Origin: Paguma larvata
Taxonomy: Eukaryota > Chordata > Mammalia > Carnivora > Viverridae
Length of the DNA stretch: 64,000 nucleotides
Assembly (NCBI GenBank): GCA_030068075.1
Contig: CM057836.1
Span: 72,825,788-72,889,787, forward strand
Reading direction: 5' to 3'
The notes below the pieces were generated by a model. The model searched no databases. It was not told the origin of the DNA and saw nothing but the letters and a program-made list of their open reading frames with translations. Below are positions 54,236 to 64,000 of this stretch, piece by piece. The position numbers and the translations under genes are program-made. How positions within the stretch are numbered: the stretch's first letter is position 1; every line of letters starts with the position of its first letter.

Positions 54236-55329
54236 TGCTATGTTAACTCAGAATGACCTAGGAGTCCATCTTGATTAAAGATGTGGCACATACGGGAAGC
54301 CTCTGGAAACTGTAAGAATGGCATTCAGTTTGACTTTGCTTATTAGCACAGAAGGGTATATATTCTTTCTTAAGCATTCAGATTAACCTTCAAAGAGGGA
54401 AAGAAATGACCTTCCTAAAGACTGACTATAGATCAGGTGTGAAGGGGCAAGAAAAATAAGTAGATAAATCAAGTGACCCTTAACTCTTTCTGTTCAGTAG
54501 AAGATGGTAAGTATTAGCATGGCCATTCAGGGTCAATATTACTTAAATAGAGCCCACACTGGACTGGTGTTTTGTCCATTCTGGCTGCTCTGGCTGATTT
54601 GCTTATTGGAGTCCTTTGCATGATTGAATGAATACCTGGTTTTCTCCATGTGTAATGAGTGGAAGATGATTATTAAAGAGGGTGACCAGTCCTGCTTTAT
54701 TGCCTGGGACAGTCCTAGTAAACACTCGTTTGTCCTGGCATAGTTTTTAATAGTGCTTCTTTTTATTCCCAGACTGTCCCATTGTTCATGATAAATCATA
54801 TGATCACCTTAGTAATATAGTCCCTTACAAAGTGATAAGTTGGACTGCATTTATTGACAGTTCTGCCTGGTAGTTTGCCAGTCTCAAAATATGCCGTCTT
54901 CCAACTGTCGTACATAGATCTTTTTAATGCATTAGGTCCCTTAAAAGTTCTATAGCTCAAGGCCTGTTTTCCTGACAGTTTCATTTCTGAAATGCTTTTC
55001 TCTCTTTGTTACTGGTCTTCAAGAGACAATAGATCTTAATGTTGTAACTTTAAGTTGACCTACCTACTCCTTCCAGTGTTCTTCCTAGTTCATAATATGT
55101 AGATCAGTGATGAGTGATACGCACCCAAAGAAGCCTTTACTGAAGAACCCTTCAACAGAGTTGAAGTGGCTTTGTTGATCTGGTAGCTAAGCCTTTGTAG
55201 ATACCAGAAGAGCTTGATAGTGAACTAGGTTGCATGGTTTGACCTGTCCAGCCCAAACATGGTGGAAGCCTAGGCTGGTAAAAGTGAGACATGTCTCATT
55301 CATCATGTACCCCTAGATAGTAGCATGGT
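54236..55329. other. 3' flank with nothing recognised
   Basis: About 1.1 kb of flanking DNA with short antisense frames but no exon or nameable repeat. Confidence 0.5.
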
Positions 55330-55465
55330 GCTTGGTGGTCAGTATGTTCTACTAATCCTGGTCCCTGTTCTACTGATAATCACAATGTGACTTTGAGCTG
55401 GTGTCTTTACTTCTGTGGGCCTCCTTTTCCCAAGTTTAAAATGGGCATGAGTGGAATAAAGCATT
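55330..55465 (+). repeat. MIR fragment
   Basis: 'CACAATGTGACTTTGAGCTG', 'TTACTTCTGTGGGCCTCCTT', 'TTCCCAAGTTTAAAATGGGC' and 'AGTGGAATAAAGCATTAATT' follow the MIR core. Confidence 0.7.
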
Positions 55466-55469
55466 AATT

Positions 55470-56835
55470 CTCCAAAAATGTATTGGTGGCCTGCTGACAT
55501 TGTCCATACGATTATAATGGGAAAATAGACTTTATCCCTGCCCTTATGGCGCTTACTGTCTGTTGAGGAAAAAAGAATCATTAATTGAGAAATCACATAC
55601 AAATATAATGTTACAACAAGGCTAAGCAATATAATGGTGATAGCATGTAATAGAGAGGTTTACCTAGTCAGAGATGTCAGAAAATGTTTCAGTGGGGTTT
55701 CACCGAAGTGTAAAAGGTGACCAGAAGGTTAGATAACTAGGGTAGATATTTTGCTGACCTTAACAAAAGTTGTTTCTGGTAAATGGTAGGGGTGAGAGCC
55801 TGATTGGATTGGCAAAGAGTGGGAGGAGTTAGATTGGGGATTTTGAATATGGACAATTTGTTCAGGAGGTTTGGCTATCAAGCAAGAGAAATAGTACAGT
55901 GGTTGGCAGGGGAAAATGGAGTCCAGTTTTTGTATTTTCTTAAGGGTTTCTTAAGGGTTGCAAGGTCACTGCAAGCTTTCAGGGTTGCAGTGCTTGGTAA
56001 TTATTAAAAGAGGAGGGGATGGTCATGGGAATAAGTAGCAGAGGTAGAAAACCGAGGATAAGATCATTAGGAATAATAATATGTACAAGTGGAAATGAGC
56101 TAGTAAAACAGGAAAATTTGAGACGTGAGACAGAGAAGAATCGCTGGAATGATATCCTTGAGTAGATGAGACTGGGTGGGATCTAGTACACAGTGACTGG
56201 TCTGAGATAGGAATACAAACAGTTTGTCCATATTAACAAGAGAGAAGATTGCATGGGCCCAGACAGAGGGAGGAGGACGTGGTGATGGGAGCTCATAGAA
56301 GGTCTCCTTGGGTCACTTCTGTTTCATTGAAATAAAACGGAAGGTCATCATAGGAGCCTGAAGATCAGGGGTAAAGAGAGTTAGAGTTGTGAGAAGAAAG
56401 GAAAAGGAAAGAAAAGGATGAAAGAGTGAAAACTCTAGGGAAATAGAGTGTGACTTCCAGGCCATGTTAAAGATTCCCCTCCAGGTTAAGAGTCAGGCAA
56501 GTGGAAGATCAGTCCACTCACTTATATAATTTTCTTCCACCACATCAGCTGGGTGGGCACAGGTGGCGAGGTGGATCAAATAAGCTTTGGGAGTTTGCCA
56601 AGTAAGTAAAATGGAACGAAGAGCAAGGAAGTTGAGGGCAGGTGGACAAAGAAATTATTGACCAGGGAATTTAAACTCCTTAAGAAGAAAGAGTGTAATG
56701 GGAAAATGAGGGGCAGTGGCCCAGGATTAATGATTGTTAGGTCCTGATGGAGTGGGAGGAATGTTAGAATGGGGGATAACAGAGGACATAATGGATGAAA
56801 GAGCGGCCATCAACAGTAGGTTGCTTAACTTTGAA
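55470..56835 (-). repeat. L2 relic(s), antisense
   Basis: 'CTTTATCCCTGCCCTTATGG' and 'CGCTTACTGTCTGTTGAGGA' are antisense L2 3' end. 'GAGAGCCTGATTGGATTGG', 'TTCAGGAGGTTTGGCTATCA', 'TCGCTGGAATGATATCCTTG', 'AGTAGATGAGACTGGGTGGG', 'GATGGGAGCTCATAGAAGGT' and 'TTGAAATAAAACGGAAGGTC', then 'CACCACATCAGCTGGGTGGG', are antisense ORF2 upstream of the reverse-transcriptase catalytic core. The YADD region, which should lie between these two parts, is missing here. No open frame survives. Confidence 0.65.
55974..56070 (+). repeat. 97-bp direct repeat, copy 1
   Basis: From AGCTTTCAGGGTTGCAGTGC to GATAAGATCATTAG. It matches 56841-56937 at 93 of 97 positions with no gap. The flanks on either side do not match. 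Confidence 0.93.
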
Positions 56836-56840
56836 GTTAC

Positions 56841-56937
56841 AGCTTTCAGGGTTGCAGTGCTTGGTAATTATAAAAAGAGGAGGGGATGGTCATGGGAATA
56901 AGTTGCAGAGGTAGAAGACCAAGGATAAGATCATTAG
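56841..56937 (+). repeat. 97-bp direct repeat, copy 2
   Basis: Partner of 55974-56070, 867 bp downstream. It ends where the left TSD of a SINE begins (56938). Confidence 0.93.
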
Positions 56938-56954
56938 AAAAGAGGAAGTCAAGG

Positions 56955-57144
56955 GGTGCCTGGGTGGCTCGTGGGTTAAGCGACCAACTCTTGATTTCAG
57001 CTCAGGTCATGGTTTGTGAGTTCAAGCCCCACATTGTGCTCTGTGCTGGCGGTATGGAGCCTGCTTGGGATTCATTGTCTCTCTCTGTCTCTCTGCCCCT
57101 CCCCTGCTCGCTGTCTCCCTCTCTCTCAAAATAAATAAACATTA
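56955..57144 (+). mobile_element. Feline tRNA-derived SINE
   Basis: 'GGTGCCTGGGTGGCTCGTGG', 'GATTTCAGCTCAGGTCATGG', CT-rich middle and 'CTCAAAATAAATAAACATT' tail. The 17-bp TSD AAAAGAGGAAGTCAAGG (56938-56954) and AAAAGAGGAACTCAAGG (57145-57161) has one mismatch. Confidence 0.96.
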
Positions 57145-57279
57145 AAAAGAGGAACTCAAGGAACTGAACCTTCAGGAAGGATTATCCATATGGATAATGA
57201 TTTTAGGAGGCTGTCGCCACAGTGCAGGCTAAAATAATGTTGGCTTGGACAAGAATGTTAGTGGTAGAAATGGCGAGAA

Positions 57280-57630
57280 GTGGTGAGCTTCAGGATATGT
57301 TTGGAAGGTGAACGCAGAGCCAGACATGATTTTCTGGTGTATCGGATAGAAGATTTAAGACAGACAGGAGTCTAAGATGGTTTTTGGCCTAAGCAACCAG
57401 AAGGATGAAATCGTAATCTACTGTTGTGGAGAAGACTGTGTTGGACAGTTTTGGTGAAGGACTTCATTTTGGACCAGTTGAATTTGAGATCCTTACTAGG
57501 TATCTAAGTGGAGATGCCAAATAAGCAATTGGCTCTTTCAGCCTGAAGTTCAGGGAAAAGAGCTGGGCTGGACGTGTCAGTTGGTAATCAGCAACATAAA
57601 CCTGTACCTACAGCCACGAGACTAAATAAG
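57280..57630 (-). repeat. L2 reverse-transcriptase fragment, antisense
   Basis: 'GTTTTTGGCCTAAGCAACCA', 'GAAGGATGAAATCGTAATCT', 'TTGGACCAGTTGAATTTGAG', 'GTATCTAAGTGGAGATGCCA', 'GTTCAGGGAAAAGAGCTGGG' and 'CACGAGACTAAATAAGATCA'. The minus strand corresponds to the L2 ORF2 segment from just before the YADD motif to the 'AKNLGV' C-terminal block. Confidence 0.72.
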
Positions 57631-57754
57631 ATCACCAATGGGTATAAATTCTTTGAACATCCCCTTAAGGGCAGGAATTTGTCTTGTCATGGCAGGGCCT
57701 GCCTAGATGCCTGTTCAGAATTCTGCCCTTCTTCCTTATTAAAAGAATTCTGAT

Positions 57755-58112
57755 TTGAGGGGACCAATAATATGACTAATGGACTTAGATGTGGCCATGC
57801 GGTATAGTTCTGGCCAGTGAGTGTAGGCGAAAGTCATGGGGTGGGATTCTAGAAAGGCCAGAAACCGTAGGAATGTAGGCCCAGCTATCGTACTTTTCTT
57901 ATGCAGTGCCCTTGCCCTCCTTCCTGGTTGGAGTGCACACAGAATGCCGGAAGTGCTGGAGGTCCAACAGTGACAAACACTCAATAGCGACTGCTGGACA
58001 GAAAGATAGAAACTTCCTGAACCCATCTTGGCATTGTAGAGGCACACAACAGCCCTGAACTGCCTACTCTGGACTTCACATTAGGTGAGAAAAATAAAAA
58101 CTTTATTCATTT
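57755..58112 (+). repeat. Ancient LTR-like repeat tail
   Basis: 'CCTGAACTGCCTACTCTGGA', 'CTTCACATTAGGTGAGAAAA' and 'ATAAAAACTTTATTCATTTA' with AGCTATTGAGG match the 3' end of a common mammalian LTR-like repeat (MLT1-class wording), with a polyadenylation-signal-like segment. Family not certain. Confidence 0.5.
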
Positions 58113-58159
58113 AAGCTATTGAGGGGGCAAGGGAAGGTTTAGAGCCAAGTCTGTTCTGT

Positions 58160-58250
58160 AATATACATCTGTGTTGTGCCATACCTAAATACCCTGTTCA
58201 TAGAAAAATATTTAGCATGCGATAGGTGCTCAATAAATGTTGATTGGATG
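58160..58250 (+). repeat. Possible L2 3' end
   Basis: 'GCATGCGATAGGTGCTCAAT' and 'AAATGTTGATTGGATGAA' match the L2/MIR 3' terminal wording. Confidence 0.5.
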
Positions 58251-58628
58251 AAGAAATACCTAATGAAAGACTTTAATAAAAATAGTTGAATATAAAATAT
58301 TCCCCAAAATCCAGTTTTCTTACTCATGTTAGACAATCTAATGGAATAAATAGTTCCCATTTATTACAACAACACACTGTAAAATATCTAGAAATAATCT
58401 CACTAACAGTGTACAAGATCAGTATGAAGAAAATGTGTAAGACTTTGCTAATGGTTATAAAATAAAAGCAGAAAGCATGAAGGCATACCATGTTCCTGGA
58501 TTGGAAGACATGGTACTGTAGAAAGATCAGTCTTCCAAAAATTACTATACGTGTCTACTTTTGGCAGAAATCTAATCTTTCTAATCAGCTTTCCTTTTGT
58601 ATGTGTATTTAAAATTAAACTTATTTCA

Positions 58629-58812
58629 GGGCGCCTGGCTGGCTCAATCAGTTGAGCGTCTGACTATTGATTTCAGCTCGGGTCATGATCTCACATTTTT
58701 GTGAGTTTGAGCCTCGTATGGGGCTCTGCGCTGATAGCGCAGAGCCTGCGTGGGATTCTCTTTCTCCCTTTCTCTCTGCCCCCCTCTTTCTCTCTCAAAA
58801 ATAAACATTAAA
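58629..58812 (+). mobile_element. Feline tRNA-derived SINE in L1
   Basis: 'GGGCGCCTGGCTGGCTCAAT', 'CTGCGCTGATAGCGCAGAGC', CT-rich middle and 'CAAAAATAAACATTAAA'. Flanks share AAAATTAAACTT (58611-58622 and 58813-58824). Confidence 0.95.
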
Positions 58813-59016
58813 AAAATTAAACTTTTTTGGAAGAATATGTAAAAAACAGTCAAAACAATACCTTAGAAGAATAATATGAGGCAATAGTGTGAGGGAATTT
58901 GTCCTTCCAGATATGAAAGTATAGTCAAGAGCTGCCATAATTTAAACAATATGGTAATAGCACAGGAAGAGACAAACAAAAGAGTGGAATAAACAAGTCA
59001 AAATCAGTGGGGATTT

Positions 59017-59130
59017 GGGATGCCTGGATGGGTCAGTCCATTAGGCGTCCAACTTTTGATCTCAGCTTAGATCTTGCTCTCAGGCTCGTAAGTTCAAGCT
59101 GGGCGTGAAGCCTATTTAAAAAAGCAAAAA
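59017..59130 (+). mobile_element. Carnivore SINE, short form, in L1
   Basis: 'GGGATGCCTGGATGGGTCAG', 'CAACTTTTGATCTCAGCTTA', 'CTCGTAAGTTCAAGCTGGGC' and an A-rich tail. The 18-bp TSD CAAAATCAGTGGGGATTT and CAAAATCATCGGGGATTT (58999-59016 and 59131-59148) differs at two positions. The head is closely related to the others but lacks the CT tract. Confidence 0.95.
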
Positions 59131-59344
59131 CAAAATCATCGGGGATTTAGTGTATGTGAAAAGTGGCATTTCATATTGAGGTAAAATCTTATTGACATGC
59201 TGTACACAAAAATAAACTCCGGATGGGTTAAACACAGAGAAAATTGTAAAAGAACTATAAGCGAACATAGAAGACCTTTAAGAAGTGACTGAACCGCCAT
59301 GGTTGTAGAATGCGAGAAAAAAATAGAACATGGGCCTGTAGACC

Positions 59345-59460
59345 TAAAAGTTTCATTCAGAAGACATTTATTGGATACCTACCACGAGATCCTGTGCCAG
59401 GTGCTGAAGACAGAAGATGAATATGATCTCTTTTGAGGATGTCCGCAGCCATGGGAAGCT
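59345..59460 (-). repeat. L2 3' end, antisense
   Basis: 'TTTCATTCAGAAGACATTTA', 'TTGGATACCTACCACGAGAT' and 'CCTGTGCCAGGTGCTGAAGA' are the reverse of the L2 terminus. Confidence 0.65.
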
Positions 59461-60829
59461 GGAATTTAAGCTGCAGCACAGAATATTCTTAAGTTAAACA
59501 TCATGGGCATTTTGGAGTTAAACCTGGCCGCTCTCCACTTCAGAACATGGTGTCATCCCATCTCATTTGCAGCCAAAAGACCTTTGGAGTACTTGGTTTT
59601 GCATTAATGGAGTGCTGTGTCTAGGTGTCTATACATCTAATCCTGACCTCGGAGTTAGCACTTGTGTGAAAACTGGAGATGGAAAGAAGGGACAGAATGG
59701 AAAAAACAAAAATACGTATTTAGTCAGTCTTTTCATTTTGGCTTCCTGCCCGAAATCAGTCATAATGAGTTGGATTTAAATAACAGATCGTGGAGAACTT
59801 CAGAATGACTGGGCTCGTTGCCAAAGCAGTCTGTTCCACAGGAAGAAAGATATAGATTTCGTCCCACTCACTCATTTTATATGGCGAGGATGATTCTGTG
59901 CGTGGAGGCTGAGTTTATTATTTAGAGGCAGAGTAGGATAAGCAGACTCTGGTCCTGTCAGCACTAAAAAATTACCTTTTTAGAAATTAAATATCATCCC
60001 CCAAAAAGATTTGCTATTCTCTTAGCTCATCTCAAGAATCTAAATAAGGATTATAATCCCCCTCCTCTCCAGTATTTTTAAGGAGAAAAGTCTATCCCAG
60101 AAGAAAGGAAATAAATTATTAATCTAAATACTACAGGGAAACCTCTCAGATACTGGGGAATTTGTTACAGCTATATAGCCCATCTCATGTGACAGGTCGA
60201 TCCTAGCAGAAAAATCTAAAGTTAAAGATGCAGTGTTGGAGGGAGAGAAGAGAGAGGGAGGGAGAGCAGTAGAATAGCCCAGCATTGTTTTGTCTCGAGT
60301 TTGGAGACTCTTGTTTTATCTAGGTAATGAGGCCAAATGTAAGTCTCCAGATTTGTTGTAGTATTTTGCAAAGCAGTCAAGTAACAGATGGACAAAAGCC
60401 TACTTCTAAAAGCTTCCCACTTCTGATGAACTTTCCACCTCCTTATAGCCAGGCCCCGGTAACTGGGGAGGTCTTCCCCGAGAGAGCAGCTCGCCTGCGG
60501 ATGTCTTTCTCCAGTCCCAGCTATCGTTCTTTGATCACTTGACGACATTTGCCCACCTGCTTCCCAGGTTTGAATCTCTTGGCCATGAAGAAGGAAGTGG
60601 CACCACTGAAAGTCAAACCTAAGGTTTGTTCCAGTTCTTTGCTTCACAAGGTTAAAAATGATTCCATCACGCTGAAACTCAATAGGCAAATTGAGTCAAA
60701 TTTGGTATAATTTGCTACTTGGGTAACCAAAACCACTGAATTTCCGGTAAACCAATAACCTCACTTGACCTACAATGGCACCCTCAAGGAACATCTGAAG
60801 GTATTTTGGTCATTTTCTATTAACTTTAT
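59461..60829. other. 3' flank with nothing recognised
   Basis: Contains a 155-codon minus-strand ATG frame (60222-60689), the second longest in the window. It has no domain, signal peptide or composition that I recognise, and it overlaps a purine-rich low-complexity start (60236-60268). I do not call it a gene. Confidence 0.45.
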
Positions 60830-61240
60830 TTCCATTATTTTTCCCAATTGAAAGAGGAATACAAATGTCATCAAAAGGGCAAATAGTGAAATATAAAAGT
60901 TGAAAAACAAAAATCCCCAGTGATTTGAGAAGTAACCACCTTTTCTAGTTTATAGTTTTTCTCAACCCTTTTTCTATACGTATACTTCTTCATGTGTAAG
61001 TATTTTTAACAAGTCAGGGTAAGATTATATACCTTATGCCTTTTCTCTTTATACTGTAACATGCACATCTTTCCATGTTAGTACCTACATAGCTACCTTG
61101 ATACGTTTCATCGTATGTGTGTAAATCACTGCGAACAGTTATGTGGTGAACACCATGGCACATTGCTCTAGTGCTAATATAGTACTCTTTCCAAGTATAT
61201 ATACGTTTCATTGTTAAGAGCTATTATGAAAAACCCCATA
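60830..61240 (-). repeat. Possible old L1 3'UTR, antisense
   Basis: 'CTGTAACATGCACATCTTTC', 'CATGTTAGTACCTACATAGC' and 'TACGTTTCATTGTTAAGAGC' with TATTATGAA resemble reverse L1 3'UTR wording, weakly. Confidence 0.4.
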
Positions 61241-61364
61241 AAGAGACAGATCGTGTAATGAAACTTTTCTTTTGGTGTGCAGGTGTGTTTGTATTGGTAC
61301 TAGGTTAAGATGTAAACCTCATTCTTTATTGTGGGTTGAGATATTTTTAAGTACGAAAACTGAG

Positions 61365-61535
61365 GGGCGCCTGGGTGGCTCAGTTAAGTGTCTCGATTTC
61401 AGCTCAGGTCATGATCTCACGGTTGTGAGATCAAGCCCCACATCAGACTCCACACTGGGCATAGAGCCTGCTTAGGTTTCTCTCCGTCACTCTTTGCCCC
61501 TCCCTTGCTCATGCTCTCTCTCTGTCTCAAAAAAG
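61365..61535 (+). mobile_element. Feline tRNA-derived SINE
   Basis: 'GGGCGCCTGGGTGGCTCAGT' head, 'CAGCTCAGGTCATGATCTCA', 'GAGATCAAGCCCCACATCAG', CT-rich middle and CTCAAAAAAG tail. Flanks around TACGAAAACTGAG and TTTGAAAACCAAG may be a diverged TSD. The tail is short. Confidence 0.93.
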
Positions 61536-63404
61536 CTTTTGAAAACCAAGGCTGGAGAGCATCTTTCTCTGTGAAGAAGTCCTTTCTGCTCCCCCAAATT
61601 GAGCATGTTTCATCTCACCACAGAACCTGTGTAGGTGTCATGTCATTCTTCTTGCCTGGAGCAGCCTCCCTTGGTTTTCACCCCCACCCCTTTGGATGTC
61701 CCCCCAGATGGCATTATCGCAGACTTAGTGAACTCCCAGACTACATCACATACACTTTTGTAGGCTCTCCTTGCACCAGCCGGTGCAACCTCCCTTCACT
61801 TCCGACACACAGTTTATGACTATACATTTAGGTATGTGATAACAGCCTTTAACTAACGTCTTCCTCTGCCGATTGGTGACTCCACGAGGGCAGCCACCTT
61901 AAATTCGTTTCGCTGTCCTTGGTATTAGAACCTTCCCCCCTTTTTATTTATTCGTTACATCCTTACATTTTGACCCCGAGCTTCACCAAACCTGAGTTGT
62001 CCATTGTTTACCTTGGTTCCTTCAGATACCATGTTTGCCCTTGGTCTCTGTATTAGTTTTGCATTGGGTTTTCTAGAAAATAGCATGAGGAAAAGCTTAT
62101 GTACTCATGCTTTATTGGGGTTTACAATTCCCGGGCAAGAAGAGCAAGGGAAAAGGGGAGGTGAGTCCAGGAAGTGAGAAGGCAAAACAAGATGTGCATA
62201 CAGCCTCATAAGAAAACGCTGCCAGCTTCTTAGTGGCCGGGTTGTCTGAAGAAGCTATGTGGAATGATGGTGGCTCGGATGGTGGAAGGGTGGAAGGAAG
62301 GTAGGAAAGAGGAGGAGTTTATCTGCTATCTCCTTCCTGGCTCCTGTTTCGCCCTGTCACAGTTCTTGATGCTTCTTGGTTGCCTTCTGTGGGCAGTTTC
62401 TAAGGAGGTAGGTGTGGCTGGGCCAGACCTTTGTGTTGGAGCTACTTTGGATCTCACTGCAATAGGCGTAATAGAGGCCACACTGAATTCTGGTCCTTAT
62501 GCCCACTTCTCCAGTAAGCAGCACTAACTGCAGTGCTCAGCCTCCGGCTGAGGATGAGGGTAGGGGTCACTCATTGAGGCTGGGTGAATCTGAGAGCCTC
62601 ATAAACAAGTCCAGTACAGCCTCTGGAGCATTAGAATTGAGGTTCTTCCAAACTAATTTTGTCTCTGTGACCCACTAGCTCATGAATGCCCACCATTCCC
62701 TCCTTTTCCCCTCAGTTATCCCTTGCTCCTATTCGGTACTTGTAGAACTCAACTCTAACCCAGCTGCCTAGCCAGCTTTCAAGGAAACCAACCCCAGCAT
62801 CAACCCATCCCTGACCTCATAATTTATGGCAGCACTGGGTAACCTAGGTGCGGAAAAACCTCTATTCCTTCATTATTTACAAGGTTCTCTTAGGTTACTG
62901 CCCTCCCACCTGCATGTCTAAGAACACTGAGCAGAGACTACGCTTCCATTAAAGAAAGAAAATCAGAACTTCAGAGCAGTGGGGAGATCTCTGTGCCTCA
63001 TGGAGAGTTTGGCTCCTGTATGATTGATACTGGAAGCTGTTGGAGTTGAAAATGGACATGAGTCAGGGGCCAAGAAAACTAAAACTGACAATTAATTGGC
63101 CCTTAACCCATCACATCTTTCAAAGAGGAAAACATACCCTCCATGCTGCACCCCATCCCAAGATAAAAACATCAAAAACCCTAGGAGAGGATATGCAAAA
63201 CCAGACTGTGTATGTCTAATTTGACAAAAGGTTATTTAAAAATAAATTGCTCAAGGCAAAGCACAGATGAAGAGAGTTCCTTTGGGCGTTGGCCAACTCT
63301 TCACTAATACAATCTGCTGGCCCCAGTGAATAGAGCCAGGACGAAAGAAAATAGTCTGCAATCACAAGTTTGCCTCCAGAAACTTTACCGTGATCTTGTT
63401 TGAA
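61536..63404. other. 3' flank, unassigned
   Basis: 1.9 kb with no supported exon. The part from 62045 ('TGTATTAGTTTTGCATTGGG') may be an old LTR relic but I cannot name it. Short + strand frames (61505-61819, 62264-62527) lack resemblance to known proteins. Confidence 0.4.
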
Positions 63405-64000
63405 TTTGGGTTTTGCTAACAGCTTTATTGAGATATTATTCACCATTTAAATAAAGGGTACAAAGCAATGATTTTCATAGAGTTCTGCAATCATCACAGT
63501 GAAGTTTAGAACATTTTCATTACTCCAACAAGAAACCCTTGTTTTTCTACATCCTCCTCACCCCTCGTTATTCATCTGTATTTTTTATTACAGCCATCTT
63601 AGTGGATGTGAAGTGGTTTCACGGTGTAGTTTTAAATTGCATTTCCTTCATAGATAATAATACTGAGCATCTTTTCACGTGCTTATTGGGTATCTGTATA
63701 TGTTCTTTGAAGAAATGTCTATTCAGGCTCTCGGACATCTTTTGAATTAGACTTTTTTTTTACATTTTTAGGAGTTCTGTATATATCTGTATGTAAGCCC
63801 CTTATCAGATAGACGATTTTTAAAAACTTTCTTCCATTCTGTGGGGTTTTCACTTTTTTTCAATGTCCTTTGAAAAACAAAATTTTTGATATCATGTCGA
63901 ATTTATTTTTTTCTTTTGTTTCCTGTGCTTTTGGTGTCATATTTAAGAGACCATTGCATAATTCAGGGCTATGAAGATTTACACATATGTTTTCTTCTAA
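63405..64000 (-). repeat. L1 3'UTR, antisense, cut by the window edge
   Basis: 'CAGCTTTATTGAGATATTAT', 'CATCACAGTGAAGTTTAGAA', 'CATTTTCATTACTCCAACAA', 'GGATGTGAAGTGGTTTCACG', 'GGGTATCTGTATATGTTCTT', 'CCCTTATCAGATAGACGATT', 'TTTTGGTGTCATATTTAAGA' and 'GAAGATTTACACATATGTTT' follow the antisense L1 consensus without a break. It continues past base 64000. Confidence 0.95.

Larger units (their letters stand above)
58365..59320 (+). repeat. L1 ORF2 relic, sense, interrupted by two SINEs
   Basis: Sense L1 text in order: 'ATATCTAGAAATAATCTCAC', 'TGAAGGCATACCATGTTCCT', 'GGATTGGAAGACATGGTACT', then after a SINE 'GAGCTGCCATAATTTAAACA' and 'GAGACAAACAAAAGAGTGGA', then after a second SINE 'AAACTCCGGATGGGTTAAAC' and 'AGGCGA'-like ORF2 end text. 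Disabled by indels. Confidence 0.78.

Noticed and set aside
60222..60689. 155-codon minus-strand open frame
   Set aside because: No domain, motif or family resemblance; starts and ends in low-complexity sequence, has no paired splice sites or promoter signs, and lies in repeat-rich 3' flank. A length of 155 codons is expected occasionally by chance in 64 kb.

Overview
This window is mammalian nuclear DNA from a carnivore, very probably a cat (Felidae). The main evidence is about eighteen copies of the carnivore tRNA-derived SINE in its feline form: a head reading GCGCCTGGGTGGCTCAG, a CT-rich middle and an AATAAACATTAAAA tail, usually between target-site duplications (TSDs). Two 5'-truncated L1 tails of a young carnivore type, and many older MIR, L2, L1, MLT1 and DNA-transposon relics, fit this. 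I see no bacterial, viral or plasmid gene content.

Only one gene is supported: the 3' part of SRBD1 (S1 RNA-binding domain 1, the animal homologue of bacterial Tex), on the + strand. Five coding exons can be read with intact splice sites and a continuous frame: 24351-24457, 25740-25916, 30120-30302, 49635-49819 and 53340-53629. They encode about 313 C-terminal residues: helix-hairpin-helix region, a lysine-rich insert, a second helical region, and the S1 domain with the stop codon. Bases 1-24350 are intron or upstream gene sequence in which I found no further exon. The region after 53629 is 3'UTR and then intergenic DNA made mostly of old repeats.

Layout: 1-24350 is intronic, with two MLT1-type LTRs, an IAP-like (class II) solo LTR inserted into a MIR, L2 and L1 relics, a Tigger element and six SINEs. 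24351-30302 holds three SRBD1 exons. 30303-49634 is one 19.3-kb intron with a long antisense L1, paired L2 relics, several MIRs and a recent L1 insertion. 49635-53629 holds the last two exons. 53630-64000 is 3' flank with L2 and L1 relics and four SINEs; an antisense L1 runs off the right edge.

The most notable observations are structural. They are a 71-bp perfect duplication flanking a young L1 (46727-47409), a 65-bp near-identical inverted repeat made from a Tigger end (14455-14519 and 15227-15291), a 97-bp direct repeat 867 bp apart (55974 and 56841), a MIR cleanly split by a solo LTR, SINE-into-SINE nesting, and a NAGNAG tandem acceptor in SRBD1. I found no evidence for a new multi-gene biological system here. 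Repeat family names come from recognising consensus-like wording, not from a database search, and many repeat edges are approximate.
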